The notes beneath the pieces are model-generated. The model made no database searches. It was not told where the DNA came from and saw only the letters and a program-made list of their open reading frames with translations. Of a stretch of 12,288 nt of DNA, positions 1-7,211 are shown piece by piece; within the stretch, counting starts at the first letter, position 1, and each line of letters opens with the position of its first letter. The translations under genes were made by a program, and so were the position numbers. This DNA is from JAHEFX01 sp964614585. GTDB taxonomy: Bacteria > Actinomycetota > Acidimicrobiia > Spongiisociales > JAENVV01. The stretch is taken from positions 1-12,288 of the forward strand of contig CAZTLW010000072.1 in the NCBI GenBank assembly GCA_964614585.1, in the 5' to 3' direction.

Positions 1-24
1 GGGCTGAGCCCCGACGTCAACCTC

Positions 25-54
25 GGACGCCCCCGGCTTCGGCCGGGGGCGTCC
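25..54 (+). terminator. Intrinsic-type terminator hairpin with C(TTCG)G loop
   Basis: A perfect 13-bp GC-rich stem (25-37 with 42-54) is closed by the very stable TTCG tetraloop in its usual C...G context. No T tract follows, which is common for terminators in GC-rich actinobacteria. It probably ends transcription of a gene lying left of the window; the TGA at 5-7 could be that gene's stop codon, but seven bases cannot establish a reading frame. The hairpin also insulates the sortase gene that follows. Confidence 0.75.
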
Positions 55-93
55 TCGCGTCGGTGACCCGAACGGCCCTTCGGCTCCGTACGG

Positions 94-125
94 TTGTCGA
101 TCGACTCACCGTCTGCCGCTATACC
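94..125 (+). promoter_or_regulatory. Weak candidate promoter for the sortase gene
   Basis: TTGTCG at 94-99 resembles a -35 box and TATACC at 120-125 resembles a -10 box. The spacer is 20 nt, longer than the preferred 16-18, so the pairing is doubtful. It is the best candidate in the 140 bases between the upstream terminator and the sortase start. No clear Shine-Dalgarno sequence precedes the ATG at 194. Confidence 0.2.
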
Positions 126-193
126 TGTGGGTCTGCGACCCTCCCGGCGTCGGACCCCCGAACCCCACCCCCCGAAGCCACCTCCCTGAGCCC

Positions 194-916
194 ATGCCCT
201 CCAAGATCCTCACTGCCATCGGAATCGTGCTGCTCCTCGCCGCCGGCATCTTCTTCCTGCGATCACGCCCGGTCGAGAAGGGCGACCTCGACGCGGCCCT
301 CGCCGCCAACCCCCCGACCACGGTGGCGACCGCGACGACGGAGCCGCCCGCCGAGCCGTCGTCCACGACGGAGCCCGAGTCGGACGAGCCCTCCATCGCC
401 GACCTCATCCGGGTCGTCGAGGAGGAGCCCGAGGTCCGGATGGCCGACCCCGTCCGCATCCGGGTCGGCGGGATCGAAGCGGAGGCCCCGGTGATCCCCG
501 TCGGTGTCGAGGACGACGGCCAGATGGAGATTCCCAGCGACGTCGACGAGATCGGTTGGTACTCGTTCGGTCCCGCGCCCGGCGAGGGCGGGTCGGCCGT
601 GCTCTCGGGCCACGTGTCCGGGGGCTCCCAGGGCCGGGGCGTCTTCTACGACCTCAAGCGGGTCGAGCTCGGGGACGAGGTGGAGATCGACCACGCCGAC
701 GGGTCCACGACCCGCTACCGGGTGGTGGCGGTCGAGACGATCAACAAGGGCGAACTCCCCACCGACCGGATCTTCGCCCGTGACGGGGAACCGAAGCTCA
801 CGCTCGTCACCTGCGGTGGCAGCTTCTCCCGCAGCCTCAACTCCTATGACAGCAACATCGTCGTGGTGGCCGAGCCGATCCAGAAGACGATGGGCAGCCC
901 GGACCCGGGCGTGTAG
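194..916 (+). CDS. Membrane-anchored sortase, class E/F-like
   Basis: This is a 240-residue sortase, a cysteine transpeptidase that cleaves a sorting signal and joins proteins to the cell wall or to each other outside the membrane. Residues 5-22 form one hydrophobic segment after a Lys, giving an N-in signal anchor. Residues 38-68 are a Pro/Thr/Glu-rich linker, and the sortase beta-barrel spans about 85-228. The catalytic His is H140 in SGH and the nucleophile is C207 in LVTCGG, a form typical of class F. The third catalytic residue, an Arg normally near the end of the fold, is not obvious: the segment at 218-228 has none, and the nearest is R213. No LPXTG-type substrate is encoded nearby. 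The ATG at 194 puts the membrane segment right at the N terminus; no strong ribosome site is seen. The gene stands alone and ends at a TAG that runs into a hairpin and heptad repeats. Family is firm; class is less so. Confidence 0.88.
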   Translation: MPSKILTAIGIVLLLAAGIFFLRSRPVEKGDLDAALAANPPTTVATATTEPPAEPSSTTEPESDEPSIADLIRVVEEEPEVRMADPVRIRVGGIEAEAPVIPVGVEDDGQMEIPSDVDEIGWYSFGPAPGEGGSAVLSGHVSGGSQGRGVFYDLKRVELGDEVEIDHADGSTTRYRVVAVETINKGELPTDRIFARDGEPKLTLVTCGGSFSRSLNSYDSNIVVVAEPIQKTMGSPDPGV

Positions 917-930
917 CCGGCTGCGCCGGC
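916..930 (+). repeat. Stop-codon-proximal GC hairpin, heptad locus 1
   Basis: GCCGGC, loop TGC, GCCGGC forms a perfect 6-bp stem whose first base is the G of the sortase TAG. The same layout (TAG, GC stem, 3-nt loop, then heptads) recurs after the genes ending at 9706 and 10078, so this appears to be part of a repeat element and not only a terminator. Confidence 0.6.
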
Positions 931-931
931 A

Positions 932-959
932 GTATCGAGTATCGGGTAGCGAGTACGCA
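932..959 (+). repeat. Heptad array, locus 1 left arm (4 units)
   Basis: Four successive 7-bp units read GTATCGA, GTATCGG, GTAGCGA and GTACGCA, degenerate copies of consensus GTACCGA. They follow the sortase stop codon in the sortase direction. This arm can pair imperfectly with the inverted arm at 1002-1029. Confidence 0.8.
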
Positions 960-961
960 GA

Positions 962-996
962 ACGGAGGCCCGGGGCTCGACGCCCCGGGCCTCCGT
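962..996. terminator. Bidirectional terminator hairpin between convergent genes
   Basis: A perfect 15-bp inverted repeat (962-976 with 982-996) with a 5-nt loop lies between the convergent sortase (+) and thiolase (-) genes. Its near symmetry lets it act on both transcripts. It forms the tip of a larger fold in which the flanking heptad arms also pair. No T tract follows in either direction. Confidence 0.8.
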
Positions 997-1001
997 CACT
1001 C

Positions 1002-1029
1002 TCGATACTCGGTACTCAGTACTCGGTAC
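1002..1029 (-). repeat. Heptad array, locus 1 right arm (4 units, inverted)
   Basis: On the minus strand the units are GTACCGA, GTACTGA, GTACCGA and GTATCGA. They start six bases after the thiolase TGA and run in the thiolase direction. Unlike the other three arms, no short GC hairpin separates the stop codon from the repeats. Confidence 0.8.
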
Positions 1030-1035
1030 TGCTCC

Positions 1036-2220
1036 TCACGCCACCTCGAACAGGCCGGCGGCGCCCATGCCGCCGCCGACGCACATGGTGACCACGACGT
1101 ACTTCGCCTTCCGGCGCTTGCCCTCCAACAGGATGTGGCCCACCTGGCGGGCGCCCGTCATGCCGTAGGGGTGGCCGATGGAGATCGCCCCGCCGTTGAC
1201 GTTGTAGATCTCGTTGTCGATGCCGAGCGTGTCGCGGCAGTACAGGGTCTGGACGGCGAATGCCTCGTTCAACTCCCACAGGTCGATGTCGTCGATCGAC
1301 AGGCCGGTCCGCTCCAACAGCTTGGGCACCGCCACCACCGGGCCGATGCCCATCTCGTCGGGGTCGACGCCGCCCACGGCCATGCCGCGGTAGTAGCCGA
1401 GCGGCTCGAGCCCCCGACGCTCGGCCTCGGCGGCCTCCATGACCACGACCGCGGCCGCCCCGTCCGACAACTGGGAGGCATTGCCCGCCGTGACGTTCAT
1501 GCCGGGGCCCCGCACCGGCGGCAGCTGGGCGAGCCCCTCGAGCGTGGTGCCGGGCCGGTTCCCCTCGTCGAGGCTCAACGTCACCTCCTCGGTCGAGGTC
1601 TCGCCGGTCTCGCGGTTCACCACCACCTTGGTGGCGGTGACCGGGACGATCTCGTCCTCGAAGAGCCCCTGCTCCTGGGCGGCCGCGATGCGTTGCTGGG
1701 ACTGCAGGCCGTACTCGTCGCACGCCTCCCGACCGATGCCGTAGCGCTCGGCGACGACCTCGGCGGTGTCGATCATCGGCATGTACATCGCCGGCTGCAG
1801 CTCCAACAGCGCCGGGTCCATCGCCCGGTGCATGTTGAGGTGCTCGTTCTGCACGAGCGAGATGCTCTCGACGCCGGCCGCAACCGTGGGGCCGAACCCG
1901 TCCATCACCACCTGCTTGGCGGCCGTGGCGACGGCCATCAGCCCCGAGGAGCACTGGCGGTCGATCGACATGCCCGATACCGAGGTGGGAAGCCCGGACC
2001 GCATGGCGGCCAGCCGACCGATGTTCGGCCACTGGGTGCCCTGCTGCATGGCACAGCCCATGACGAGGTCGTCGATCTCGCCCGGCTCGAGTCCGGCCCG
2101 TTCCACGGCGGCGGTGATGGCGTGGCTCGCCATCGTCGGTGCCTCGGTGTCGTTGAAGATGCCCCGGTAGGCCTTGCCGATCGGCGTCCGGGCGGTCGAG
2201 ACGATGACCGCTTCCTTCAT
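1036..2220 (-). CDS. Acetyl-CoA acyltransferase (thiolase)
   Basis: This 394-residue protein is a thiolase of normal full length, the class that cleaves 3-ketoacyl-CoA with CoA to acetyl-CoA and a shortened acyl-CoA, or runs the reverse condensation. The nucleophile is C90 in DRQCSSG. NEAF is at 318-321, the His of the GHPYGMTGAR motif is H350, and the acid/base C380 lies in CVGGGMG. The N terminus carries the usual thiolase start (VSTARTPIGK). It is the second gene of an operon with the dehydrogenase at 2222-3139: the two are separated by one base, and the ribosome site lies inside the last codons of that gene, so translation is probably coupled. Together they could perform the last two steps of a beta-oxidation spiral on a fatty, branched or sterol side-chain acyl-CoA; the substrate cannot be read from the sequence. 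A biosynthetic acetoacetyl-CoA role is possible but less likely. Confidence 0.93.
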   Translation of the reverse strand: MKEAVIVSTARTPIGKAYRGIFNDTEAPTMASHAITAAVERAGLEPGEIDDLVMGCAMQQGTQWPNIGRLAAMRSGLPTSVSGMSIDRQCSSGLMAVATAAKQVVMDGFGPTVAAGVESISLVQNEHLNMHRAMDPALLELQPAMYMPMIDTAEVVAERYGIGREACDEYGLQSQQRIAAAQEQGLFEDEIVPVTATKVVVNRETGETSTEEVTLSLDEGNRPGTTLEGLAQLPPVRGPGMNVTAGNASQLSDGAAAVVVMEAAEAERRGLEPLGYYRGMAVGGVDPDEMGIGPVVAVPKLLERTGLSIDDIDLWELNEAFAVQTLYCRDTLGIDNEIYNVNGGAISIGHPYGMTGARQVGHILLEGKRRKAKYVVVTMCVGGGMGAAGLFEVA

Positions 2221-2221
2221 G

Positions 2222-3139
2222 TCATTCCTCCTCGCCGCCTGCGGCGGCGGCCTTGGTCACGAACTTGCTGGTTTGCTCGAAGGCGGCAGTGGGCTCGGTG
2301 GCGCCCGTGAGGTCGGAGAGCTCGTCGAAGCGGGCTGCCAGTGCCTCGGGTGTGAGGTCGCCGCCCGTCAGCGCGAAGCCCTCGGTCTCGACCACCATGG
2401 TGCGGGCGAAGGCCCCGGCGCCGGCCCCGAGGACGATCCGACTGGGGGCATCCTCGCTCACCAGCCAGACGAGGCCCACCGCCACGGTCTCGGGGGTCAG
2501 GAGCCGGAAGGCGTCGTCGGGGATGAGCCCTTCGGTCATGCGGGTGCCGGCGGCGGGGGCGAGGGCGTTGACGCGGATGTCGTACTTGCGCCCCTCGAGG
2601 TGGAGGGTGTGCATGAGACCGACGACGCCCATCTTGGCGGCGCCGTAGTTCGACTGGCCGAAGTTGCCGTAGAGGCCCGACGAGGAGCTCGTCACGACGA
2701 TGCGCCCGTAGGACTGCTCCTTCATGATGTCCCACACGGCCTTGGTGCAGACGAAGGTGCCGCGCAGGTGGACGCCGAGGACGGCGTCGATGTCGGCCAG
2801 GGTGAGGTTGGAGAACGACTTGTCGCGGAGGATGCCGGCGTTGTTCACGAGGATGTCCACCCGGCCCCAACGGTCCATTGCCCGAGCCACCATCGCCGCC
2901 ACCTGATCCGGGTCGGCGACGTCGGCGCCGTCGGCGATCGCCTCCCCGCCCGCCGCCTCGATCTCGGCGACGACCGCCATGGCCGGGCCGGGGTTGCCAC
3001 CTTCGCCGCGGACGTCGCCGCCCAGGTCGTTGACGACCACCCGGGCGCCCCGCTCGGCGAGGGACAGGGCATGGGAGCGGCCGAGGCCGCCGCCGGCGCC
3101 GGTGACGATGGCGACCCGGTTGTCGAAGGTGAAGTGCAT
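2222..3139 (-). CDS. Short-chain dehydrogenase, MFE-2-type 3-hydroxyacyl-CoA dehydrogenase
   Basis: This 305-residue classical SDR has the NAD(P)-binding TGAGGGLG at 13-20, D38 after the second strand (favouring NAD), NNAG at 99-102, active-site Ser near 152, Y165 and K169. It is longer than a 250-residue SDR. The extra C-terminal 60 residues and the VVNDLGG and SNYGAAK motifs match the dehydrogenase part of the peroxisomal multifunctional enzyme type 2 (HSD17B4) family, which oxidises 3-hydroxyacyl-CoA to 3-ketoacyl-CoA. The thiolase directly downstream would take that product, which supports the assignment. The start at 3139 is preceded by GGAG at a workable distance, and a TAGGCT box lies 27 bases upstream. 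The C terminus is Ala/Glu-rich and supplies the thiolase ribosome site. Substrate chain type is unknown. Confidence 0.88.
   Translation of the reverse strand: MHFTFDNRVAIVTGAGGGLGRSHALSLAERGARVVVNDLGGDVRGEGGNPGPAMAVVAEIEAAGGEAIADGADVADPDQVAAMVARAMDRWGRVDILVNNAGILRDKSFSNLTLADIDAVLGVHLRGTFVCTKAVWDIMKEQSYGRIVVTSSSSGLYGNFGQSNYGAAKMGVVGLMHTLHLEGRKYDIRVNALAPAAGTRMTEGLIPDDAFRLLTPETVAVGLVWLVSEDAPSRIVLGAGAGAFARTMVVETEGFALTGGDLTPEALAARFDELSDLTGATEPTAAFEQTSKFVTKAAAAGGEEE
2225..2233 (-). promoter_or_regulatory. Shine-Dalgarno of the thiolase gene, inside the upstream gene
   Basis: Minus-strand GAGGAGGAA contains a perfect AGGAGG (2227-2232) six bases before the ATG at 2218-2220. It is made by the Glu codons that end the upstream dehydrogenase, a typical translational-coupling arrangement that fixes the thiolase start. 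Confidence 0.85.
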
Positions 3140-3166
3140 GCGGCTCCGCGGGAGGGACGGCGAGCG

Positions 3167-3172
3167 AGCCTA
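3167..3172 (-). promoter_or_regulatory. Candidate -10 box of the SDR-thiolase operon
   Basis: Minus-strand TAGGCT fits the actinobacterial TANNNT -10 pattern and ends 27 bases before the start codon, leaving room for a leader of about 20 nt with GGAG. No convincing -35 box is seen at 16-19 bases. It lies between the terminator at 3204-3230 and the gene, where a promoter is expected. Confidence 0.35.
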
Positions 3173-3203
3173 CCCACGGGCCGAAGCCCCCCGGACAGGC
3201 GAA

Positions 3204-3230
3204 CCCCCGGGGGTCTGGGACCCCCGGGGG
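3204..3230 (-). terminator. Strong hairpin terminator of the GNAT-synthetase gene
   Basis: A perfect 12-bp stem (3204-3215 with 3219-3230) has a TGG loop. Each arm contains the self-complementary decamer CCCCCGGGGG. It lies about 120 bases downstream of the GNAT-synthetase stop and just before the SDR promoter region, so it probably separates the two minus-strand units. The rest of 3140-3353 holds only the candidate SDR promoter; I see no gene there. Confidence 0.7.
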
Positions 3231-3353
3231 CTGGAGGAAGGCTGGGTGCGTTTCGTGCGACCCACGACCGTTGCCGGTCGAGAGGAACCGTATCGGCCGA
3301 AGGTGTCCGAATGGTGAACGCAGGGGACCCGCGCCCCGAACGATGGAGTTTTT

Positions 3354-6056
3354 TCAGCGGGTGAGGCGGCGGACCGGGAGGTCGGGTGGTTGCGACGGCG
3401 GAGCGAGTCGGATCCGGGCGTCGACGATGGCCACGCCGTCGGGTCGGGCGATGACGGGGTTCATGTCGAGTTCGGCGAGCTCGGGGACCACGTCGGCGAG
3501 CGTGGAGATCCGCAGGAGCAGGTCCTCCAGCGCCCCGAGGTCGACCGGGTCGGAGCCCCGGTAGCCGGTCAGGAGCGGGGCCGCCCTGGGGGCGCGGACC
3601 ATGCTCTCGGCCTCGCTGTCGGTGAGCGGCACCAGGTGGTAGACGGTGTCCCGGTAGAGCTCCGTCGCCGTGCCGCCGAGCCCGAACATCACGAGCGGCC
3701 CGAAGTCGGGGTCGTTGACCACCCCGACGATCACCTCCACGCCGGGCTCGGACATCGCCTGCACCACGACGGCCTCCATGTCGTCGCCGAGGCGCTCGGC
3801 CATGCCGGTGACGACGTCCTCGACGTCCTCGGGCTGGACGTCGAGGATCACACCGCCGGCATCGGACTTGTGGAGGATCGTCGACGACTGCACCTTGATC
3901 GCCACCGGTCGGCCCCATTCGGCGGCGAGGTCGGCGGCGGCGTCGGCGTCGTCCACCTGGGCCGTCGGCACCATGTGGGCGCCGACGTGGCCCAACAACT
4001 CCACGATCTCGTTGGTGTCGAGCCACCGGCCCTCGGGTGATTCGCCCAGCACGCCGGCGACGAGGTCACGAGCCGCCGCCACGTCGACGTCGGGGAAGAT
4101 GGGGACCCGACCCGGGTCTCGTTGGCGCCACACGCCGAGGTCGGCGATGCGGCCGAGGGCCACCGCCGGGGCCTCTGGGAAGGGGAACACCGGGATCGAC
4201 CGGTCGTCGCCGTCGGGGCTGGTCACCTCGAGGACCGGTCCCGACTCCACCGACAGGAAGGTGGCCAGCACCGGCTTGGGTGGGCCGTCGGCGACCGCCC
4301 GCCGGATGGCCTCGGAGACCTCGGCTGGATCGCTGACCAGTGGGTCCGTGTAGATGATGATGACGGCGTCGATGTCCTCCTGCTCGAGGACGATGCGGAG
4401 CGCCGCCTCGTACTCCTCGGGTCCGGAGTCGGCGACCAGGTCGACCGGGTTGCCGACTGCGGCCCCGGCGGGCAGCACCTCGCGGAGGCGCTGCTTGACC
4501 TCGTCGGACAGTTCGGGGACCTCGAGCCCCGCTCCCTCGCAGGCGTCGGCGGTGAGGATCCCGGGCCCGCCCGAGTTGCCCACGATCGCCACCCGACGAC
4601 CCGTCGGCAGCGGCTGGTGGGTCAGGACCCGGGCCACGTTGAAGAGCTGTTCGAGGGTGTCCACCCGGATGATGCCGGCCTGGCGGAAGAGGGTGGCGGC
4701 GAGCACGTCGGACGACGCCATGGCGGCCGTGTGGCTGGACGCGCCGCGGGCGCCGGCCTCGGTGCGGCCGCTCTTGACCACGACGAGGGGCTTGGTCCGG
4801 GTGAAGCGGCGCGCCAGGCGGGCGAACTTGCGCGGGTTGCCGAACGACTCGAGGTAGAGCAACCCGATGTCGGTCTCGGGGTCGGTCTCCCAGAACTGGA
4901 TGATGTCGTTGCCGGAGATGTCGGCCTTGTTGCCGACGGACAGGAAGGTGGAGATGCCGATCCCGAGGTCGTTGGCGGCCGACAGGATGGCGATGCCGAG
5001 CGCCCCCGACTGGGAGACGAAGCCCACCCGTCCCTGCTGGGGCCGGACGGGGGCGAAGGTGGCGTTCATCCGCACCCCGTCCTCGGTGTTCACCACGCCC
5101 ATGCAGTTGGGACCGACGATGCGGATCCCGTGGTGGCGGGCGGTCGCCATCATCGACTGCTGGGCGACGGCGCCCTCCTCGCCGGTCTCGGCAAAGCCTG
5201 CCGTGATGATCACCGCCCCCGCGACGCCCTTCCGTCCGCACTCGTCGAGGACCCTGGGGGCGATGGCGGCGGGGACGCTGATGATGGCGAGGTCGATGGG
5301 ATCGGGGATGTCGAGGACCGACGGGTAGGCCTTCACGCCGAAGATGGCCTCGGCGTTCGGGTTCACCGGGTGCACGACGCCCTGGAAGCTCCCCTCGAGG
5401 ATGTTGCGGAAGAGCGCCCCGCCCACCGAGGCAGGGGAGCGAGAGGCCCCGATCACCGCCACCCCGTGGGGGCGGAGGAGACGGGCGACCGATGCCGCCT
5501 CGCCGGTCTGCTCCCTGGCGAGGATCTCGGCGAGCGCCTCGTCGGTGACGTCGAGTTCCACCTCCCAGACACCGCTCTCGAGCTGCTGGTTGACGGGGTA
5601 CCCCGCGTGGTCGAACACCTCCATCATCGGGAGGTTGGTGCCGAGGACGTCGGCGACGAACCGGTTGATGCCCCGGGTCTTGGCCACGGCTCGCAGGTGC
5701 TCGAGCAGCAGGGTGGCCACGCCCATGCCGTGCAGGTCGTCGGCGACGGCGAAGGCCACCTCGGCCACGTTGGGGTCGTCGCCGCCCATGTAGCGACCGA
5801 CGCCGACGATGTCGTCCTCGCGCTCGGCGATGAAGGCGAACCGCCGGTCGTAGTCGAGGTCGACGAGCTTGGCGATGTCCTCGTCGTCGAGGCGGCGGGC
5901 GGAGAAGAACCGGTTGTAGTGGGACTCGTCCGACATGTTGTCGGCGAAGGTCTTCAGGCGAGGGGCGTCCTCGGGTCGGAGCGGGCGGACCCGCACCACC
6001 AACCCGGCCTTGGTGATGGCTTCGGATTCCCACTGGTCCAGGTCGTCGGTGGGCAT
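3354..6056 (-). CDS. GNAT acyltransferase fused to NDP-forming acyl-CoA synthetase (Pat-like)
   Basis: This 900-residue fusion has an N-terminal GNAT acetyltransferase domain (about 20-168, acetyl-CoA loop near LHGMGVA at 108-114), a CoA-binding Rossmann domain (about 190-320, start HGVAVIGAS), succinyl-CoA-ligase-like domains (about 325-640) and an ATP-grasp domain (about 675-885, with ILHKSDAGGV at 727-736). H442 in SSHTAAM aligns with the phosphohistidine of succinyl-CoA synthetase alpha and ADP-forming acetyl-CoA synthetases. Enterobacterial Pat, which acetylates acyl-CoA synthetases on lysine, has the domains in the opposite order; the GNAT-first order matches the Streptomyces lividans PatA type. 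The likely role is a cytoplasmic protein lysine acetyltransferase controlling acyl-CoA synthetases, but the retained His leaves open real acyl-CoA synthesis or hydrolysis. It is transcribed alone. Minus-strand GGGGAG precedes the ATG closely. Architecture is certain; target is not. Confidence 0.9.
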   Translation of the reverse strand: MPTDDLDQWESEAITKAGLVVRVRPLRPEDAPRLKTFADNMSDESHYNRFFSARRLDDEDIAKLVDLDYDRRFAFIAEREDDIVGVGRYMGGDDPNVAEVAFAVADDLHGMGVATLLLEHLRAVAKTRGINRFVADVLGTNLPMMEVFDHAGYPVNQQLESGVWEVELDVTDEALAEILAREQTGEAASVARLLRPHGVAVIGASRSPASVGGALFRNILEGSFQGVVHPVNPNAEAIFGVKAYPSVLDIPDPIDLAIISVPAAIAPRVLDECGRKGVAGAVIITAGFAETGEEGAVAQQSMMATARHHGIRIVGPNCMGVVNTEDGVRMNATFAPVRPQQGRVGFVSQSGALGIAILSAANDLGIGISTFLSVGNKADISGNDIIQFWETDPETDIGLLYLESFGNPRKFARLARRFTRTKPLVVVKSGRTEAGARGASSHTAAMASSDVLAATLFRQAGIIRVDTLEQLFNVARVLTHQPLPTGRRVAIVGNSGGPGILTADACEGAGLEVPELSDEVKQRLREVLPAGAAVGNPVDLVADSGPEEYEAALRIVLEQEDIDAVIIIYTDPLVSDPAEVSEAIRRAVADGPPKPVLATFLSVESGPVLEVTSPDGDDRSIPVFPFPEAPAVALGRIADLGVWRQRDPGRVPIFPDVDVAAARDLVAGVLGESPEGRWLDTNEIVELLGHVGAHMVPTAQVDDADAAADLAAEWGRPVAIKVQSSTILHKSDAGGVILDVQPEDVEDVVTGMAERLGDDMEAVVVQAMSEPGVEVIVGVVNDPDFGPLVMFGLGGTATELYRDTVYHLVPLTDSEAESMVRAPRAAPLLTGYRGSDPVDLGALEDLLLRISTLADVVPELAELDMNPVIARPDGVAIVDARIRLAPPSQPPDLPVRRLTR

Positions 6057-6083
6057 GGCTCCCCGGAGGTCGGCGTCACCGCC

Positions 6084-6089
6084 AATCTA
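6084..6089 (-). promoter_or_regulatory. Candidate -10 box of the GNAT-synthetase gene
   Basis: Minus-strand TAGATT matches TANNNT and lies 27 bases before the ATG, the same distance as in the two SDR genes of the window. The 27-base leader holds GGGGAG near the start codon. No good -35 box is recognised. Confidence 0.35.
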
Positions 6090-6176
6090 GGGAGGTGCCG
6101 GGCGATGCCATCACGTGCCCGGTCGACACCCCGATCCCGACCGCAGCCGGTGCCGGGAGGCCGAGGCCGGGTGGCG

Positions 6177-6193
6177 GGCCGGAGGGGCCGGCC
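6177..6193 (-). terminator. Candidate terminator hairpin after gpsA
   Basis: GGCCGG (6177-6182) and CCGGCC (6188-6193) form an all-GC 6-bp stem with a 5-nt loop. It begins four bases past the gpsA stop codon on the minus strand. There is no T tract and the surrounding GC repeats offer alternative pairings, so this is plausible only. Confidence 0.45.
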
Positions 6194-6197
6194 GGCG

Positions 6198-7199
6198 TCA
6201 CCCGACGATTCCGTACCCCTCGGGCTTGGCGGCCCGACCCATGAGTCGGCCGGCGCTCTCGGCCGGGTCACCGCCGTCGAGCACCCGGGCGACCTCGGCG
6301 GCGATGGGCAGCTCGATGCCGTGGGCGGCGGCGAGGTCGAGGACCGGTCGGGTGCTCTTCACCCCCTCGGCCACCATCTTCGTGTCCGCGATGATGTCCG
6401 CGAGCCGTCGCCCCCGGCCGAGCTCGACGCCCACCCGATGGTTGCGGGACAGGTCGGAGAGGCAGGTGGCCATGAGGTCGCCGACCCCGGCGAGGCCCCC
6501 GAAGGTGAGGGGATGGCCGCCGAGGGCGATCCCGAGCCGGGTGACCTCCGCGAGGGCCCGGGTCACCATGGCGGCCATCGTGTTGAGCCCGAAGCCCAGC
6601 CCGTGGACCATGCCGGCACCGATCGCCATGACGTTCTTGGTCGCCCCGGCGACTTCGGCGCCGATCACGTCGTTGTTGGTGTAGACGCGAAAGACCGGCG
6701 TCATGATCGCGGCCTGGAGGCGGGCGGCCTCGTCGAGGTCGCGGAGCGCCACGACGGTGGCGGCAGGCTCGCCGGCCATGATCTCGCGAGCCAGGTTCGG
6801 CCCCGACAGGACGCCGATCCGGTGGGGGTCGTGGCCCTCGAGCACCTCGGCGATCACCTGCGTCATCCGCAGGTTGGAGCCCTGCTCGAGGCCCTTGGTG
6901 AGCGAGAGCACCGTGGCGTCGGAGCCGATCAGGTCGGCGGCCGACTCGAGCACGGTGCGCAGGCCATGGGAGGGCACCGCCACCAGGACCGCCTCGGCGC
7001 CATCGAGGACCTCGTCGAGGTCGGCCGACGCCGCCAGCGGTGGCAGGTCGATGCCCGGGAGGTAGTCGGGGTTGGCGCCCTCGGCCAGGGCGGTGGCCAA
7101 CGCCGGTCGGCGGGCCCACAGGGTCACCTCGGCGTTGGCTGCCACGATCGAGGCGACCGTGGTGCCCCACGACCCGGCTCCGATGACGGCGATGCGCAT
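6198..7199 (-). CDS. gpsA: Glycerol-3-phosphate dehydrogenase [NAD(P)+]
   Basis: This cytoplasmic enzyme of 333 residues, the normal GpsA length, reduces dihydroxyacetone phosphate to sn-glycerol-3-phosphate, the backbone of phospholipids. The nucleotide-binding loop is GAGSWG at 7-12. SGPNLAREI is at 132-140, the catalytic Lys is K188 in GATKNV, and GLAGVGDL at 235-242 and SRNHRVG at 251-257 form the substrate site. It lies nine bases after the DUF368 gene in the same direction. The bases before its ATG contain no ribosome site, but TAGGCT lies exactly six bases upstream. So gpsA may be expressed both by read-through from DUF368 and from its own leaderless promoter. All key residues are present. 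Confidence 0.96.
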   Translation of the reverse strand: MRIAVIGAGSWGTTVASIVAANAEVTLWARRPALATALAEGANPDYLPGIDLPPLAASADLDEVLDGAEAVLVAVPSHGLRTVLESAADLIGSDATVLSLTKGLEQGSNLRMTQVIAEVLEGHDPHRIGVLSGPNLAREIMAGEPAATVVALRDLDEAARLQAAIMTPVFRVYTNNDVIGAEVAGATKNVMAIGAGMVHGLGFGLNTMAAMVTRALAEVTRLGIALGGHPLTFGGLAGVGDLMATCLSDLSRNHRVGVELGRGRRLADIIADTKMVAEGVKSTRPVLDLAAAHGIELPIAAEVARVLDGGDPAESAGRLMGRAAKPEGYGIVG

Positions 7200-7205
7200 G
7201 GGCGG

Positions 7206-7211
7206 AGCCTA
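7206..7211 (-). promoter_or_regulatory. Candidate leaderless -10 box of gpsA, overlapping the upstream stop codon
   Basis: Minus-strand TAGGCT (TANNNT) ends six bases before the gpsA ATG, the spacing expected when transcription starts at the A of the start codon. The first three bases of the box are the TAG stop codon of the DUF368 gene. The absence of a Shine-Dalgarno sequence agrees with leaderless translation. Confidence 0.45.

Noticed and set aside
3349..3354. T6 run as an intrinsic terminator tail
   Set aside because: It lies on the + strand next to the end of a minus-strand gene, with no GC stem directly before it and no + strand gene to terminate.
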